Source: Curtobacterium sp. VKM Ac-1393 (GTDB lineage: Bacteria; Actinomycetota; Actinomycetes; Actinomycetales; Microbacteriaceae). Taken from it: DNA of 64,000 bases. Both the position numbers and the translations under genes were made by a program. Positions within the stretch are counted from its first letter, which is position 1, and every line of letters starts with the position of its first letter. Shown piece after piece: positions 47,096 to 55,951 of this stretch. The notes under the pieces were generated by a model. That model saw only the letters and a program-made list of their open reading frames with translations, was not told the origin of the DNA and searched no databases. Location of the stretch: the NCBI RefSeq assembly GCF_015350995.1, contig NZ_JADKRW010000004.1, forward strand, positions 62,001-126,000. The letters run 5' to 3'.

Positions 47096-47848
47096 ATGGC
47101 ACGACGACTCCTCCCCGGCATCGCGCTCGGAGCAATGGCTCTCGGCGTGAGCGGGCTGCTCGTCATCCTGCCGACGGTGTCGAACGCCTGCCAGCCCGCG
47201 ACCACGTCGTCGAGCGTCTCGTCCGCCGAGGTCGCCGACGCCATCGCCCCCGGTGCAAGCGTCCTGATCGTCGGTGACTCGTACACGTCGGGCCGCGGGT
47301 CGACCAGCGAGGACACCGGCTGGGCGCAGGACCTCGTCGCCGACCGCCACTGGAAGGCCACCATCGACGGCTACCCCGGCACGGGCTACGTCGACACCGG
47401 CCGCACCGGGTCGTCGCACTACACCTTCGGGCCGCGCCTCGAGCGGCATGCCGAGGATCTCGACCCCCAGCTCGTCATCGTGCAGGGCAGCCAGAACGAC
47501 TGGCTCGTCGACTCCTCGACCCTGCAGGAGCGGGTCGAACGCACGCTCCGGAACGCCGAGCAGACCTGGCCGGACGCCGTCGTCGTGGCCCTCGGCCCGT
47601 CGGCGCCGCTGCCGTGGGCGAACGCCACGGTCGGGGTCGCCGCCTCGGTCTCGGCGGGCGCCGCCGCAGCGGGTGTGCCGTACATCGACGCGCTGGCGGG
47701 TCAGTGGTTCACGACGGCGAACAGCCCCGGGTACGCGGCCATCGACGGCGGACACCTCAACGACGCGGGCTACCAGTACCTGGCGGACCGGGTCGGCGAG
47801 TCCCTCGATGCCCTCGCCGCGCCGGACGACGGCGACCGCTGCGCCTGA
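47096..47848 (+). CDS. SGNH-family secreted hydrolase (GDSL lipase/esterase)
   Basis: A 250-aa exported protein. The N-terminal signal/anchor (RRLLPGIALGAMALGVSGLL) precedes a SGNH fold with block I GDSYTSG (catalytic Ser), block III GSQND (Asn) and block V DGGHLNDAGY (Asp/His). Substrate unknown; such enzymes deacylate or de-esterify glycans or lipids. The ATG at 47096 lies 7 nt after -10 TAAGAT (47083-47088), so it is probably leaderless. It follows tRNA-Lys by 43 nt. The 187-nt gap after it holds only a GGATCCGATCACCGGATCC inverted repeat. Confidence 0.82.
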   Translation: MARRLLPGIALGAMALGVSGLLVILPTVSNACQPATTSSSVSSAEVADAIAPGASVLIVGDSYTSGRGSTSEDTGWAQDLVADRHWKATIDGYPGTGYVDTGRTGSSHYTFGPRLERHAEDLDPQLVIVQGSQNDWLVDSSTLQERVERTLRNAEQTWPDAVVVALGPSAPLPWANATVGVAASVSAGAAAAGVPYIDALAGQWFTTANSPGYAAIDGGHLNDAGYQYLADRVGESLDALAAPDDGDRCA

Positions 47849-48035
47849 TCGCCTCCGAGCGGGCCACGTCGCCGCTCGACCGGGGTACAAGTCGTCCCCA
47901 GCTGGCTCATGGCAGATCCCCTGCACACCTCAGCCGGCGCACAGCCGACTGGTGGGCTGCCGCCGATAGTGTCGTTCCCGGATCCGATCACCGGATCCTG
48001 CAGCACCGCACCACCACGAACGAACGGGGTACACC

Positions 48036-48356
48036 GTGATCGAGCCCATCGAAGCCACGCAGACCAGCAGCACCGGGGACGCGCGCCGCATCGTCGAGCT
48101 CGCCGCAGCGACCAACACGACGATGAGCAACGAGCTCCTGCTCGACACGCTCCGCCGCAACGCGAAGGTCACGACCCGGCACATCCGCAAGGACTTCATC
48201 GAGGTCGCGACGGCCACCGCCGTGCTCGGCTACGTGTGCCGGCAGCGCAAGGACTTCATCGCCCTGCGCGGCGACGACCCGGCGTGGGCGCACGAGGTCG
48301 GTCGGTACGCCAGCGAGTCCCTCGCGGTCGAGGCCCTGCGCATGCGCCGCGGCTGA
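48036..48356 (+). CDS. 106-aa helical protein, unknown
   Basis: A small soluble protein rich in Ala, Arg and Thr, predicted helical, with LLLDTLRRNAKVTTRHIRKDF in the middle. No recognisable domain. The GTG at 48036 has a moderate GGGG upstream, and TAGTGT near 47968 could be its -10. It is monocistronic, bounded by a strong terminator. Confidence 0.6.
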   Translation: MIEPIEATQTSSTGDARRIVELAAATNTTMSNELLLDTLRRNAKVTTRHIRKDFIEVATATAVLGYVCRQRKDFIALRGDDPAWAHEVGRYASESLAVEALRMRRG

Positions 48357-48381
48357 CCACAAACGCCCCAGCTGAACGAGG

Positions 48382-48411
48382 AAGGCCCCGCCGGACGTCC
48401 GGCGGGGCCTT
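48382..48411. terminator. Bidirectional terminator hairpin
   Basis: Perfect 13-bp stem AAGGCCCCGCCGG / CCGGCGGGGCCTT with loop ACGT, between the convergent 106-aa gene and galM. Confidence 0.9.
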
Positions 48412-48429
48412 CGTCGTGCGGTGCGGCGG

Positions 48430-49362
48430 TCAGGACCAGACGCGGCGGATGCCCCAGGTACCGGTCCAGGTCTCGTCGGGCTCGAGCCAGCGCAGGCCCT
48501 CACCGGAGTTCAGCGCGTTGGCCGGAGCGGTCATCGGCTCGACCGCCACGGCCAGGCCCTTGCCGTCACCGCGCGGGTACTCCCGCGAGGTGAACACCTG
48601 CACGTACGGGAACGACGCGTCCTGCCAGAGCTGGACTCCGTCGCCCTCGGGGCCGTGCAGCGTGGTGTGACGGACCCCGTCGGCGTCGGGCGTGATGTCC
48701 GAGTACGCGGTGTCGAGGTCCGAGTCGCCCGCTCGGCGTCCCGGTCGCAGGTCGAACGGCGTGCCCTCGACCGGCACCGACCCGTTCGGCACCTTCTGCT
48801 CGTCCGTGGTGAACGCGGTCGCGGCGTCGAGCGTGACGACGAGGTCGTCGGCCGGGGTGTCGCCGGCGCGCAGGTACGGGTGCGCACCCACGGCGAAGGG
48901 AGCCCGGACGCCGGAGCGGTTCGTGATCTCGTGCGTCACCCGGATGCCGTCGTCGACGAGCTCGTGGTGCACGCGGGTCTCGAGGGTGAACGGCCAGCCG
49001 TGCTGCGGGTGGATCGTGGCTTCCTGCACGATGCCCGTCTCGGTCTGCGACACCAGGCGGTACGGCGCGAAGCGGAGCAGGCCGTGCGAGGCGTTGCCGT
49101 ACTTCGGCTCCGAGACGTCCAGCTGCTGGCGCTTGCCGTCGAGCTCCCAGACGCCACCGGCGACGCGGTTCGGCCACGGCACGAGCACGATCCCGTTCGC
49201 GCCCGGCGGCTGCTCGGTGACGGGGAACGGCTCGGTCAGGTCGAAGCCGGCGACGCGGAGTTCACGGATGCCGGCGGCGACCTCGGTCACGACGGCCTCG
49301 ACGACGCCGTCGGGTCCGGCGTGGTGCAGGCGGTACTGGCCACCGGTGGGTGCTGCGGTCAT
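48430..49362 (-). CDS. galM: Aldose 1-epimerase (galactose mutarotase)
   Basis: A 310-aa galactose-mutarotase-fold enzyme that interconverts alpha and beta anomers for the Leloir pathway. Substrate-binding and catalytic residues are visible in PWPNRVAGG, the His of ASHGLLR, the His of VGAHPYLRAG and the Glu of VAVEPMTAPANA. The ATG at 49362 overlaps the DeoR-family gene stop by ATGA, so regulator and enzyme are co-translated. It diverges as a unit from galT-galK. Confidence 0.9.
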   Translation of the reverse strand: MTAAPTGGQYRLHHAGPDGVVEAVVTEVAAGIRELRVAGFDLTEPFPVTEQPPGANGIVLVPWPNRVAGGVWELDGKRQQLDVSEPKYGNASHGLLRFAPYRLVSQTETGIVQEATIHPQHGWPFTLETRVHHELVDDGIRVTHEITNRSGVRAPFAVGAHPYLRAGDTPADDLVVTLDAATAFTTDEQKVPNGSVPVEGTPFDLRPGRRAGDSDLDTAYSDITPDADGVRHTTLHGPEGDGVQLWQDASFPYVQVFTSREYPRGDGKGLAVAVEPMTAPANALNSGEGLRWLEPDETWTGTWGIRRVWS

Positions 49363-50204
49363 GGGGTGTGGTTCCTTCCGGCTGTGTCCTCGCCGTCCGC
49401 GACGACGACCTCGACGCCGGCCGCACGGATCGTGGCGACCGCATCGGCCTCGGCCTCGGCGGTGACGACGACGTCGATGTCCTCGAGCGCGCGGACGACC
49501 CCGATGTGGGCTCGGCCGAACTTCGACCCGTCCGCGACGACGACGGTACGCCGAGCCGTGGCCGCGAGCATGCGCTTCGCCTCGGTCTCGGGCAGGTTCA
49601 CGTTGGTCAGACCGTGCGCTTCGTCGACGCCGGTGCCGCCGAGGAACACGATGTCAGCGGCGATCATCGGCAGGATCGATCCGTTGAACGGTGCGACCAG
49701 GGAGTGCTGCAGGGGGCGGAGCGTCCCGCCCGTGACGATCACGGTGAAGCGCGGCACAGCGCGCTCGAGGGCCAGGGCCGTGGTCAACGAGTTCGTGACG
49801 ACGGTGACGTCGGACAGCTCCGTTCGGGCGACGAGCGCCTCGGCGACCGCGGCGGGGGTCGTGCCGACGTCGAGCACCACGCACTCGCCGGAGCGCACGA
49901 GCGCCGCGGCCGCACGGCCGATGGCGGCCTTGGCCACCTGGTGTTCGACGGCGGTCTCCTCGAAGGGACGCTCGGTGGACCCGGCCCCGAGGCGGACCGC
50001 GCCGCCGTGCACCCGACGGATCCGGGCCTCCTGGTCGAGGACCGCGAGGTCCTGCCGGACCGTCACCTCACTCGTGCCGAGCGACGCGGCCAACGCGGCG
50101 GTCCGGACCATGCCGGGCGCGCCCTCGACGATGGAGACGATGCGGTCCTGCCGCAGCGGCGCGGGCAGCGATCCGGCCAGGAAGGAGATGTCGTCGTCGG
50201 TCAC
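49359..50204 (-). CDS. DeoR-family transcriptional regulator of the galactose genes
   Basis: A 281-aa repressor. The N-terminal helix-turn-helix (about 15-70: ALAASLGTSEVTVRQDLAVLD) and the RRVHGGAVR turn are typical of DeoR, and the C-terminal DeoRC sugar-phosphate sensor domain (about 80-270) has VLDVGTTPAAVAEAL and VVADGSKFGR. I placed the start at GTG 50204; a TTG at 50240 would extend it by 12 codons. Its position between galM and divergent galTK implies it senses a galactose intermediate and represses both units (inference). Confidence 0.88.
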   Translation of the reverse strand: MTDDDISFLAGSLPAPLRQDRIVSIVEGAPGMVRTAALAASLGTSEVTVRQDLAVLDQEARIRRVHGGAVRLGAGSTERPFEETAVEHQVAKAAIGRAAAALVRSGECVVLDVGTTPAAVAEALVARTELSDVTVVTNSLTTALALERAVPRFTVIVTGGTLRPLQHSLVAPFNGSILPMIAADIVFLGGTGVDEAHGLTNVNLPETEAKRMLAATARRTVVVADGSKFGRAHIGVVRALEDIDVVVTAEAEADAVATIRAAGVEVVVADGEDTAGRNHTP

Positions 50205-50212
50205 GACCCTAG

Positions 50213-50262
50213 TTTCGCTTGCTTCCGAAGACTTTCGCAACGCTTCGGATCGGCACTAGGCT
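50213..50262. promoter_or_regulatory. Intergenic operator candidates and leaderless galT promoter
   Basis: TTTCGC followed by CTTC recurs at 50213 and 50233, exactly 20 bp apart; each copy ends in a CTTCCGAAG or CTTCGG half. The second abuts -10 TAGGCT (50257-50262), which lies 6 nt before the galT GTG. These are plausible DeoR-family operators. Confidence 0.5.
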
Positions 50263-50268
50263 GTTCCG

Positions 50269-51366
50269 GTGATCACCAAGCGCGTGACGAAGCTCGCGGA
50301 CGGCCGCGACCTGTTCTACTTCGACGATGCGGACAGCACCCTGCCCGCTGACCGTGCCATCGACGAGCGTGCGCTCGACCCCCGGCCCGACACCGCGCGG
50401 ATGCGCCAGGACGTCCTGACCGGCGAGTGGGTCTCCATCGCCGCGAGTCGCCAGAACCGCGCGTTCCTGCCCCCGGCCGACCAGGACCCACTCGCGCCGC
50501 AGACGCCGCAGAACCCTTCCGAGATCCCCAGCACCTACGACGTCGCCGTGTTCGAGAACCGCTCGCCGTCGTTCGGTCCCCTGCTCGAGGCCGAGGACGC
50601 CCCCGGGTCGCTCGACGCCCTGACCGACGTCGGTCTGAACCGCCAGCTCCGGTCCGTCGGCCGTTGCGAGGTCGTGTGCTTCTCCCCCGCGACCGAGGGC
50701 TCGTTCGCGTCGATCTCCGAGTCGCGCGCCCGCACCGTGGTCGAGGCATGGGCGGACCGCACCGCCGCGCTCTCCGCGATGCCCGGCATCCAGCAGGTCT
50801 TCCCGTTCGAGAACCGCGGCGAGGCGATCGGCGTCACGCTGCACCACCCGCACGGGCAGATCTACTCGTACCCGTACATCACGCCCCGCACGCAGCGCCT
50901 GCTCGACTCCATCGAGCGCTTCGGGCCGGACCTGTTCGAGCAGCACCTGGCGAACGAGCGAGCCTCGGACCGGGTCGTGCTGCAGGGCGAGCACTTCACG
51001 GCGTTCGTCCCGTTCGCCGCGCGCTGGCCCATCGAGATCCACATGCTGCCGCACCGACACGTCCCCGACTTCGCCGGTCTGACCGACGCCGAGAAGGACG
51101 AGCTGGCGCACATGCACCTGCGGCTGACCCGCGGCATCGACAAGCTCTACGACGACCCGACTCCGTACATCGCCGCGTGGCACCAGGCGCCGGTGCACGT
51201 CGGTCGCGACACCGTGCGGCTCATGCTGCAGATCACCTCGCCGCGTCGGGCGGCGGACAAGTTGAAGTTCCTGGCCGGCAGCGAAGCCGCCATGGGCGCC
51301 TGGATCGGGGACCTCGTGCCCGAGAAGGCGGCCGAGTTCATCCGAGGAGGGATCGAGCGCGCATGA
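50269..51366 (+). CDS. galT: Galactose-1-phosphate uridylyltransferase
   Basis: A 365-aa HIT-superfamily transferase that exchanges UMP between UDP-glucose and galactose-1-phosphate. The active-site HPH triad is in HHPHGQIYSYP (193-195). An N-terminal DVLTGEWV motif and a C-terminal MLPHRHVPDFA segment fit GalT. The GTG at 50269 is leaderless behind TAGGCT. It overlaps galK by ATGA. Confidence 0.94.
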   Translation: MITKRVTKLADGRDLFYFDDADSTLPADRAIDERALDPRPDTARMRQDVLTGEWVSIAASRQNRAFLPPADQDPLAPQTPQNPSEIPSTYDVAVFENRSPSFGPLLEAEDAPGSLDALTDVGLNRQLRSVGRCEVVCFSPATEGSFASISESRARTVVEAWADRTAALSAMPGIQQVFPFENRGEAIGVTLHHPHGQIYSYPYITPRTQRLLDSIERFGPDLFEQHLANERASDRVVLQGEHFTAFVPFAARWPIEIHMLPHRHVPDFAGLTDAEKDELAHMHLRLTRGIDKLYDDPTPYIAAWHQAPVHVGRDTVRLMLQITSPRRAADKLKFLAGSEAAMGAWIGDLVPEKAAEFIRGGIERA

Positions 51367-52502
51367 CGTTCCAGCAGGTCTACGGGTACGAGCCGACGGT
51401 GCACTACTCCGCACCCGGCCGGGTCAACCTGATCGGTGAGCACACCGACTACAACGACGGTTTCGTCCTGCCGTTCGCCATCGACCGGCGCACCACGGCA
51501 TCCATCGCGCAGCGCGACGACCGTGTCCTGCGCGTCGCCTCGGCGTTCGACGCCGCGGCCGAACCGATCACGCTGACGCTCGACGCGCTGTCCCCGGAGC
51601 ACATGGACGGCTGGTCGGCCTACGTGCTCGGCATCGCCTGGGCGCTCCGTGAGCAGGCCGGCATCGACCTCGCCGACAAGACCGGGTTCGACGTCTTCAT
51701 CGAGTCCGAGGTGCCGGTGGGCGCCGGGCTGTCCTCCAGTGCGGCGATCGAGTGCGGTGTCGCACTCGCCTTCAACGACCTGTGGGAGCTCGGCCTCGAC
51801 CGCAAGACCCTGGCGCGCGTCGGTCAGTACTCCGAGAACCACGCGGTCGGTGCCCCCACGGGGATCATGGACCAGTCCGCCTCGCTGCTCGGCGAGCAGG
51901 ACGCCGTCGTCTTCCTCGACTGTCGCACGCTCGACACCGCCGTCGTCGACCTCGCACTCGAGGCAAACGGACTCGAGGTCCTGGTCGTCGACACCCGCGT
52001 CGAGCACGCGCACGCCACGGGTGGGTACAAGGCCCGACGCGAATCGTGTGAGCGTGGCGCGCAGGTGCTCGGCGTCGAAGCGCTGCGGGACGTCGGCGTC
52101 GACGACCTTCCTCGTGCGCAAGAGCTGCTCGACGACGAGACCTTCCGTCGTGTGCGCCACATCGTGACCGAGAACCAGCGCGTCCTCGACACCGTCCGGA
52201 CGCTGCGCGAGCAGGGTCCGCGGGCCATCGGGTCCCTGCTCGTCGCATCGCACGAGTCGATGCGCGACGACTTCGAGATCTCCGTACCGGAACTCGACCT
52301 GGCCGTCGCGACCACCGTCGAGCACGGCGCTGTCGGTGCTCGGATGACCGGTGGCGGGTTCGGCGGCGCGGCGATCGCTTTGGTCGACCAGGAATCGCGT
52401 GGTGCGATCACCGAGGCCGTCACCGCCGCGTTCGCAGCCGCCGGGTACCGCGAGCCGAACGTCTTCACGGTGCACGCCGCACAGGGCGCCCGCCGCGACT
52501 GA
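51363..52502 (+). CDS. galK: Galactokinase
   Basis: A 379-aa GHMP kinase that phosphorylates galactose at C1. The galactokinase signature APGRVNLIGEHTDYNDG (17-33), the ATP-binding VGAGLSSSAA (about 121-130) and the C-terminal motif GARMTGGGFGGAAIAL are all intact. It is translated by overlap with galT, and no galE is in the window. It ends before a long inverted repeat. Confidence 0.96.
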   Translation: MTFQQVYGYEPTVHYSAPGRVNLIGEHTDYNDGFVLPFAIDRRTTASIAQRDDRVLRVASAFDAAAEPITLTLDALSPEHMDGWSAYVLGIAWALREQAGIDLADKTGFDVFIESEVPVGAGLSSSAAIECGVALAFNDLWELGLDRKTLARVGQYSENHAVGAPTGIMDQSASLLGEQDAVVFLDCRTLDTAVVDLALEANGLEVLVVDTRVEHAHATGGYKARRESCERGAQVLGVEALRDVGVDDLPRAQELLDDETFRRVRHIVTENQRVLDTVRTLREQGPRAIGSLLVASHESMRDDFEISVPELDLAVATTVEHGAVGARMTGGGFGGAAIALVDQESRGAITEAVTAAFAAAGYREPNVFTVHAAQGARRD

Positions 52503-52514
52503 GCCTGACCGGCG

Positions 52515-52581
52515 GAGTTTCGCGCTCAGCGACACGTCACGCGGCGATCAGCCCGTGAACTGTCGCTGACCGCGAAAACTC
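52515..52581. repeat. 27-bp imperfect inverted repeat
   Basis: GAGTTTCGCGCTCAGCGACA... pairs with ...TGTCGCTGACCGCGAAAACTC with few mismatches around a short centre. It lies 13 nt after galK and 83 nt before the folD stop (convergent). It could act as terminator for galTK. The remaining 52582-52664 stretch has no gene. Confidence 0.6.
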
Positions 52582-52664
52582 GGTGGAAGCCGCCGGGCGG
52601 CACGAACGGACGAACCGACCGGACGGCAGCACGCCCGGACGAACCGGCGGCACGGCCCGCGCGC

Positions 52665-53600
52665 CTACTTCAGGTGGCGCTCCGCAGCCTCGACGACGTT
52701 CTTCATGAGCATCGCGCGCGTCATCGGCCCGACGCCTCCGGGCACCGGCGACATGAACCCGGCGACGGACGCGACCGCCGGGTCGACGTCGCCGTGCAGC
52801 TTGGCCTTGCCGGTCTCCGGGGAGACCACGCGCGTGATGCCCACGTCGATCACGGCCGCACCGGGCTGGATCCAGTCCGGCTTGACGAGCCCGGCGACCC
52901 CGGCGGCCGCGACGACGATGTCGGCGCGACGGCACTCCGCGGCGACGTCGGCCGTCAAGGAGTGGGTGAGGGTGGCGGTGGCCTCGAGGCGGGTGAGCAG
53001 CAGCCCGAGCGGGCGACCGACCGTCAGACCCTGCCCGATGATCGTGACGTGCGCGCCGCGGATCGGGATGTCGTACGCCTCGAGCATCGCGACGATGCCC
53101 CGCGGGGTGCAGGGCAGCGGTGCGTCGATCGTGCCGGCCCCACCGGGCACGGCGAGCACGAGCTCACCGAGGTTCGTCGGGTGCAGGCCGTCGGCGTCCT
53201 TCGACGGGTCCATGAGCTCGAGCATCGGCGTCGGGTCGATGCCCTCCGGCAGGGGCAGCTGCACGATGAACGCGGTGACCCGGGGGTCGTCGTTCATCTG
53301 CAGGATCGCGGCGCGGATGTCCGCGGCGGACGCCGTCGCTGGCAGGTCGATGCGGTGCGAGTCGAGCCCGATCTGCGCCGAGTCGCGGTGCTTTCCCGCG
53401 ACGTAGGACAGCGAACCCGGGTTCTCACCGACCAGGATCGTGCCGAGCCCCGGGCGGATGCCGTGCTCGTGCAACCGGTCGATGCGGACACGCAGTTCGT
53501 CGAGCGTCCGGGCGGCGAGTGCGGTGCCGTCGATGCGGACGGCACTGCCCTCACCAGCCCAGTGCTCGCGAGCCAGCGGAGCAGCCACGAAACCGCTCAC
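52665..53600 (-). CDS. folD: Bifunctional methylene-THF dehydrogenase / methenyl-THF cyclohydrolase
   Basis: A 311-aa FolD that interconverts 5,10-methylene- and 10-formyl-tetrahydrofolate. The [14 protein letters not shown] catalytic Tyr/Lys, [10 protein letters not shown], the [13 protein letters not shown] loop, PCTPRGI, a Rossmann variant [15 protein letters not shown] (usually GRSxxVGxP) and [10 protein letters not shown] are present. The loop GQGLTVGRP is an actinobacterial variation. The start ATG at 53600 overlaps glyA by ATGA, so it shares the ZTP riboswitch control. Confidence 0.95.
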   Translation of the reverse strand: MSGFVAAPLAREHWAGEGSAVRIDGTALAARTLDELRVRIDRLHEHGIRPGLGTILVGENPGSLSYVAGKHRDSAQIGLDSHRIDLPATASAADIRAAILQMNDDPRVTAFIVQLPLPEGIDPTPMLELMDPSKDADGLHPTNLGELVLAVPGGAGTIDAPLPCTPRGIVAMLEAYDIPIRGAHVTIIGQGLTVGRPLGLLLTRLEATATLTHSLTADVAAECRRADIVVAAAGVAGLVKPDWIQPGAAVIDVGITRVVSPETGKAKLHGDVDPAVASVAGFMSPVPGGVGPMTRAMLMKNVVEAAERHLK

Positions 53601-54901
53601 GCGTACAGCGGGAACGCGTCGGTCAGGGTCTTCACCCGGGCCGAGAGCGCTGCGATGTCCGGGTTCGGCATGAGGGTCAGCGCGATGATGTCCGCGACCT
53701 CGGTGAACTCGGCGTCGCCGAAACCACGCGTGGCCAGCGCCGACGTGCCGATGCGGACACCCGAGGTGACCATCGGCGGACGCGGGTCGAACGGCACGGA
53801 GTTGCGGTTCACGGTGATGCCGACCTCGTGCAGCAGGTCTTCGGCCTGCTTGCCGTCGACCTCGGAGGTGCGGAGGTCGACCAGCACCAGGTGCACGTCG
53901 GTGCCGCCGGTGAGGACGTCGACGCCGGCCGCGCGGGCATCCGGCTGCGTGAGCCGATCCGCGAGCAGGCGGGCACCGCGGATGGTGCGCTCCTGACGGG
54001 CCTTGAACTCGGGGGTGCCGGCGAGCAGGAACGCGGTGGCCTTGGCGGCGATCACGTGCATGAGCGGGCCGCCCTGCTGGCCCGGGAAGACCGCGGAGTT
54101 CAGCTTCTTGAACAGGGTCTCGTCGTTGGACAGGATGATGCCCGACCGGGGGCCGCCGAGGGTCTTGTGCACCGTCGACGAGACGACGTGGGCGTGCGGC
54201 ACCGGCGACGGGTGCAGACCGGCGGCGACGAGGCCGGCGAAGTGCGCCATGTCGACCCAGAGCTTCGCGCCGACCTCGTCCGCGATCTCACGGAACTTCG
54301 CGAAGTCGAGCTGGCGCGGGTACGCGGACCAGCCGGCGATGAGGACCTTCGGCTGGTGCTCGATGGCCTTGGCACGGATGTCGTCGTAGTCGACCTCGAA
54401 CGTCTCGGGGTCGACGCCGTACGCCACGGCGTTGTAGATGCGGCCGGAGAAGTTGAGCTTCATGCCGTGGGTCAGGTGACCGCCGTGCGCGAGCTCGAGG
54501 CCGAGGATGGTGTCGCCGGCCGAGGCGATGGCGTGCAGGACAGCGGCGTTGGCGGTGGCGCCCGAGTGCGGCTGGACGTTGGCGTAGGAAGCCCCGAAGA
54601 GCGCCTTGGCACGGTCGATGGCGAGCTGCTCGGCGACGTCGACGTACTCGCAGCCGCCGTAGTAGCGCTTGCCGGGGTAGCCCTCGGCGTACTTGTTGGT
54701 GAGGACGGAGCCCTGGGACTCGAGCACGGCGCGCGGCACGAAGTTCTCGGACGCGATCATCTCGAGGGTGTCGCGCTGACGGCCGAGCTCCTGCTGCAGG
54801 ACGGCGGCGATCTCGGGGTCGACCTGGTCGAGCGGGGCGTTGAATGCTGCGCGGTCGGTGTCGACGGAGCCGTCGACGGCGGGCAGATCGGTGATGGACA
54901 C
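53597..54901 (-). CDS. glyA: Serine hydroxymethyltransferase
   Basis: A 434-aa PLP enzyme that makes glycine and 5,10-methylene-THF from serine. The PLP lysine is Lys246 in [32 protein letters not shown] and [11 protein letters not shown] are conserved. I chose GTG at 54901, preceded by GGAG. A long leader of about 130 nt contains a ZTP riboswitch, and the gene is coupled to folD. Confidence 0.97.
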   Translation of the reverse strand: MSITDLPAVDGSVDTDRAAFNAPLDQVDPEIAAVLQQELGRQRDTLEMIASENFVPRAVLESQGSVLTNKYAEGYPGKRYYGGCEYVDVAEQLAIDRAKALFGASYANVQPHSGATANAAVLHAIASAGDTILGLELAHGGHLTHGMKLNFSGRIYNAVAYGVDPETFEVDYDDIRAKAIEHQPKVLIAGWSAYPRQLDFAKFREIADEVGAKLWVDMAHFAGLVAAGLHPSPVPHAHVVSSTVHKTLGGPRSGIILSNDETLFKKLNSAVFPGQQGGPLMHVIAAKATAFLLAGTPEFKARQERTIRGARLLADRLTQPDARAAGVDVLTGGTDVHLVLVDLRTSEVDGKQAEDLLHEVGITVNRNSVPFDPRPPMVTSGVRIGTSALATRGFGDAEFTEVADIIALTLMPNPDIAALSARVKTLTDAFPLYA

Positions 54902-54956
54902 GGTTCTCCTACGTGGGTTGGCGACGACCGGGAGGTCGCGCACGGACGATCGGTCG

Positions 54957-55036
54957 GTGCAGCCCAGGCGTACGGCCGCGCACCGTGTCAGGTGTCGCTC
55001 CCCGATGGTGACCCATCCAACGCCAGTCGCGACGTG
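54957..55036 (-). ncRNA. ZTP (pfl) riboswitch in the glyA-folD leader
   Basis: Read on the minus strand, the leader has the pfl-motif core in order: GCGACTGGCG, then GGGTCACCATCGGGGAGCGA, a variable hairpin, and GCCGTACGCCTGGGC. These are the conserved J1/P3 elements of the Z nucleotide sensor, which responds to ZMP/ZTP when 10-formyl-THF is short, normally turning on folate and purine one-carbon genes. It is placed between promoter and RBS; the expression platform is not obvious. Confidence 0.9.
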
Positions 55037-55039
55037 ACG

Positions 55040-55068
55040 ATCGTACCGAGCCGTCCGCCCTGTGTCAC
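55040..55068 (-). promoter_or_regulatory. Promoter of the glyA-folD operon
   Basis: -35 GTGACA (55063-55068) and -10 TACGAT (55040-55045) on the minus strand with an exact 17-nt spacer. The predicted start is a few bases before the riboswitch. The -35 overlaps the divergent clpS promoter region. Confidence 0.75.
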
Positions 55069-55077
55069 CCTGGATGC

Positions 55078-55383
55078 ATGACGCTGACCTCGCCCGACGT
55101 GGATGAACGGACCACCCCGGACGAACGGACCAGTGCGCGCGCGGACACCCCGTGGGTCACCGTCGTGTGGGATGACCCGGTGAACCTGATGTCGTACGTC
55201 ACCTACGTGTTCCAGCGGCACTTCGGCTTCGGTCGCGAGCAGGCCGAGCGGCTCATGCACCAGGTCGACACCGAGGGGCGGGCCATCGTGGCGACGGGGC
55301 CGCGCGAATCGATGGAGGCCCACGTCCAGTCGATGCACGGCTACGGCCTGCAGGCGACCGTCGACAAGGCCCCCGAGGCGTGA
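55078..55383 (+). CDS. clpS: ATP-dependent Clp protease adaptor ClpS
   Basis: A 101-aa adaptor that delivers N-degron substrates to ClpC/ClpA. After a disordered acidic N-terminus (about 25 residues) the fold shows [16 protein letters not shown] (substrate pocket), the VFQRHFGF motif and [11 protein letters not shown]. The ATG at 55078 lies 6 nt after CACCCT, a weak form of the leaderless -10. It overlaps the DUF2017 gene. Confidence 0.95.
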   Translation: MTLTSPDVDERTTPDERTSARADTPWVTVVWDDPVNLMSYVTYVFQRHFGFGREQAERLMHQVDTEGRAIVATGPRESMEAHVQSMHGYGLQATVDKAPEA

Positions 55384-55856
55384 TCCCCTTCGTCCGCCGC
55401 TCCGACGGCGTCCACCTCGGCATGTCCTCCGGCGAGCGCGGTCTGCTCACGTCCCTGACCGAGCAGCTCCGCCAGGTGCTCGACGGCGACCTGTCGGTGG
55501 ACCCGGTCACCGAGCGGATGTTCCCGGATGCCTACCCGGACGACGACGACGCCAGCGCGGAGTTCCGGAAGTACACGCAGTCCGACCTGCTGGTGCAGAA
55601 GACCTCGAACGCGACGACCGTGCACGAGTGGCTGACGGGGACGCGCGACGGCGCCCTCGATGCCGAGGACGAGCAGGCCTGGCTCCGCACCCTGACCGAC
55701 CTGCGGCTGACGATCGCCGACCGCCTCGGGATCGTCGACGCCGACGACGAGGAACGCTCGGTCGAGGCCGACGCGGGCGTCGGCCTGCGCGACGTCTACG
55801 ACTGGCTCGGGTACGTGCAGGAGCACCTGATCACGACGATGACCGACCCGCGGTGA
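55380..55856 (+). CDS. DUF2017 protein
   Basis: A 158-aa acidic protein of the actinobacterial DUF2017 class, always next to clpS. It has an N-terminal PFVRRSDGVHLGMSSGERGLL, an acidic DAYPDDDDAS loop and a helical C-terminus (DVYDWLGYVQEHLI). Role unknown; the genomic link suggests a proteolysis accessory. It is coupled to clpS by GTGA. Confidence 0.88.
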   Translation: MIPFVRRSDGVHLGMSSGERGLLTSLTEQLRQVLDGDLSVDPVTERMFPDAYPDDDDASAEFRKYTQSDLLVQKTSNATTVHEWLTGTRDGALDAEDEQAWLRTLTDLRLTIADRLGIVDADDEERSVEADAGVGLRDVYDWLGYVQEHLITTMTDPR

Positions 55857-55945
55857 CGGTCACCTTCCGCGCGACCACCGAGGACGACCGGGAGGCCCTG
55901 CTCGCGTTCTCGACGGAGGAACCGGTCGCGTGCCCCGAGCGTTGA
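55853..55945 (+). pseudogene. Truncated GNAT-like N-terminus (30 codons)
   Basis: GTG at 55853 overlaps the DUF2017 stop and encodes a start typical of GNAT acetyltransferases (VTFRATTEDDREALLAFSTEEPV), then ends at 55945 before any acetyl-CoA motif. The frame after the stop does not resume a GNAT domain. It is probably a deletion remnant of a third gene in the clpS operon, cut 6 bp before the convergent NmrA-like gene. Confidence 0.5.
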
Positions 55946-55951
55946 ACCCCG

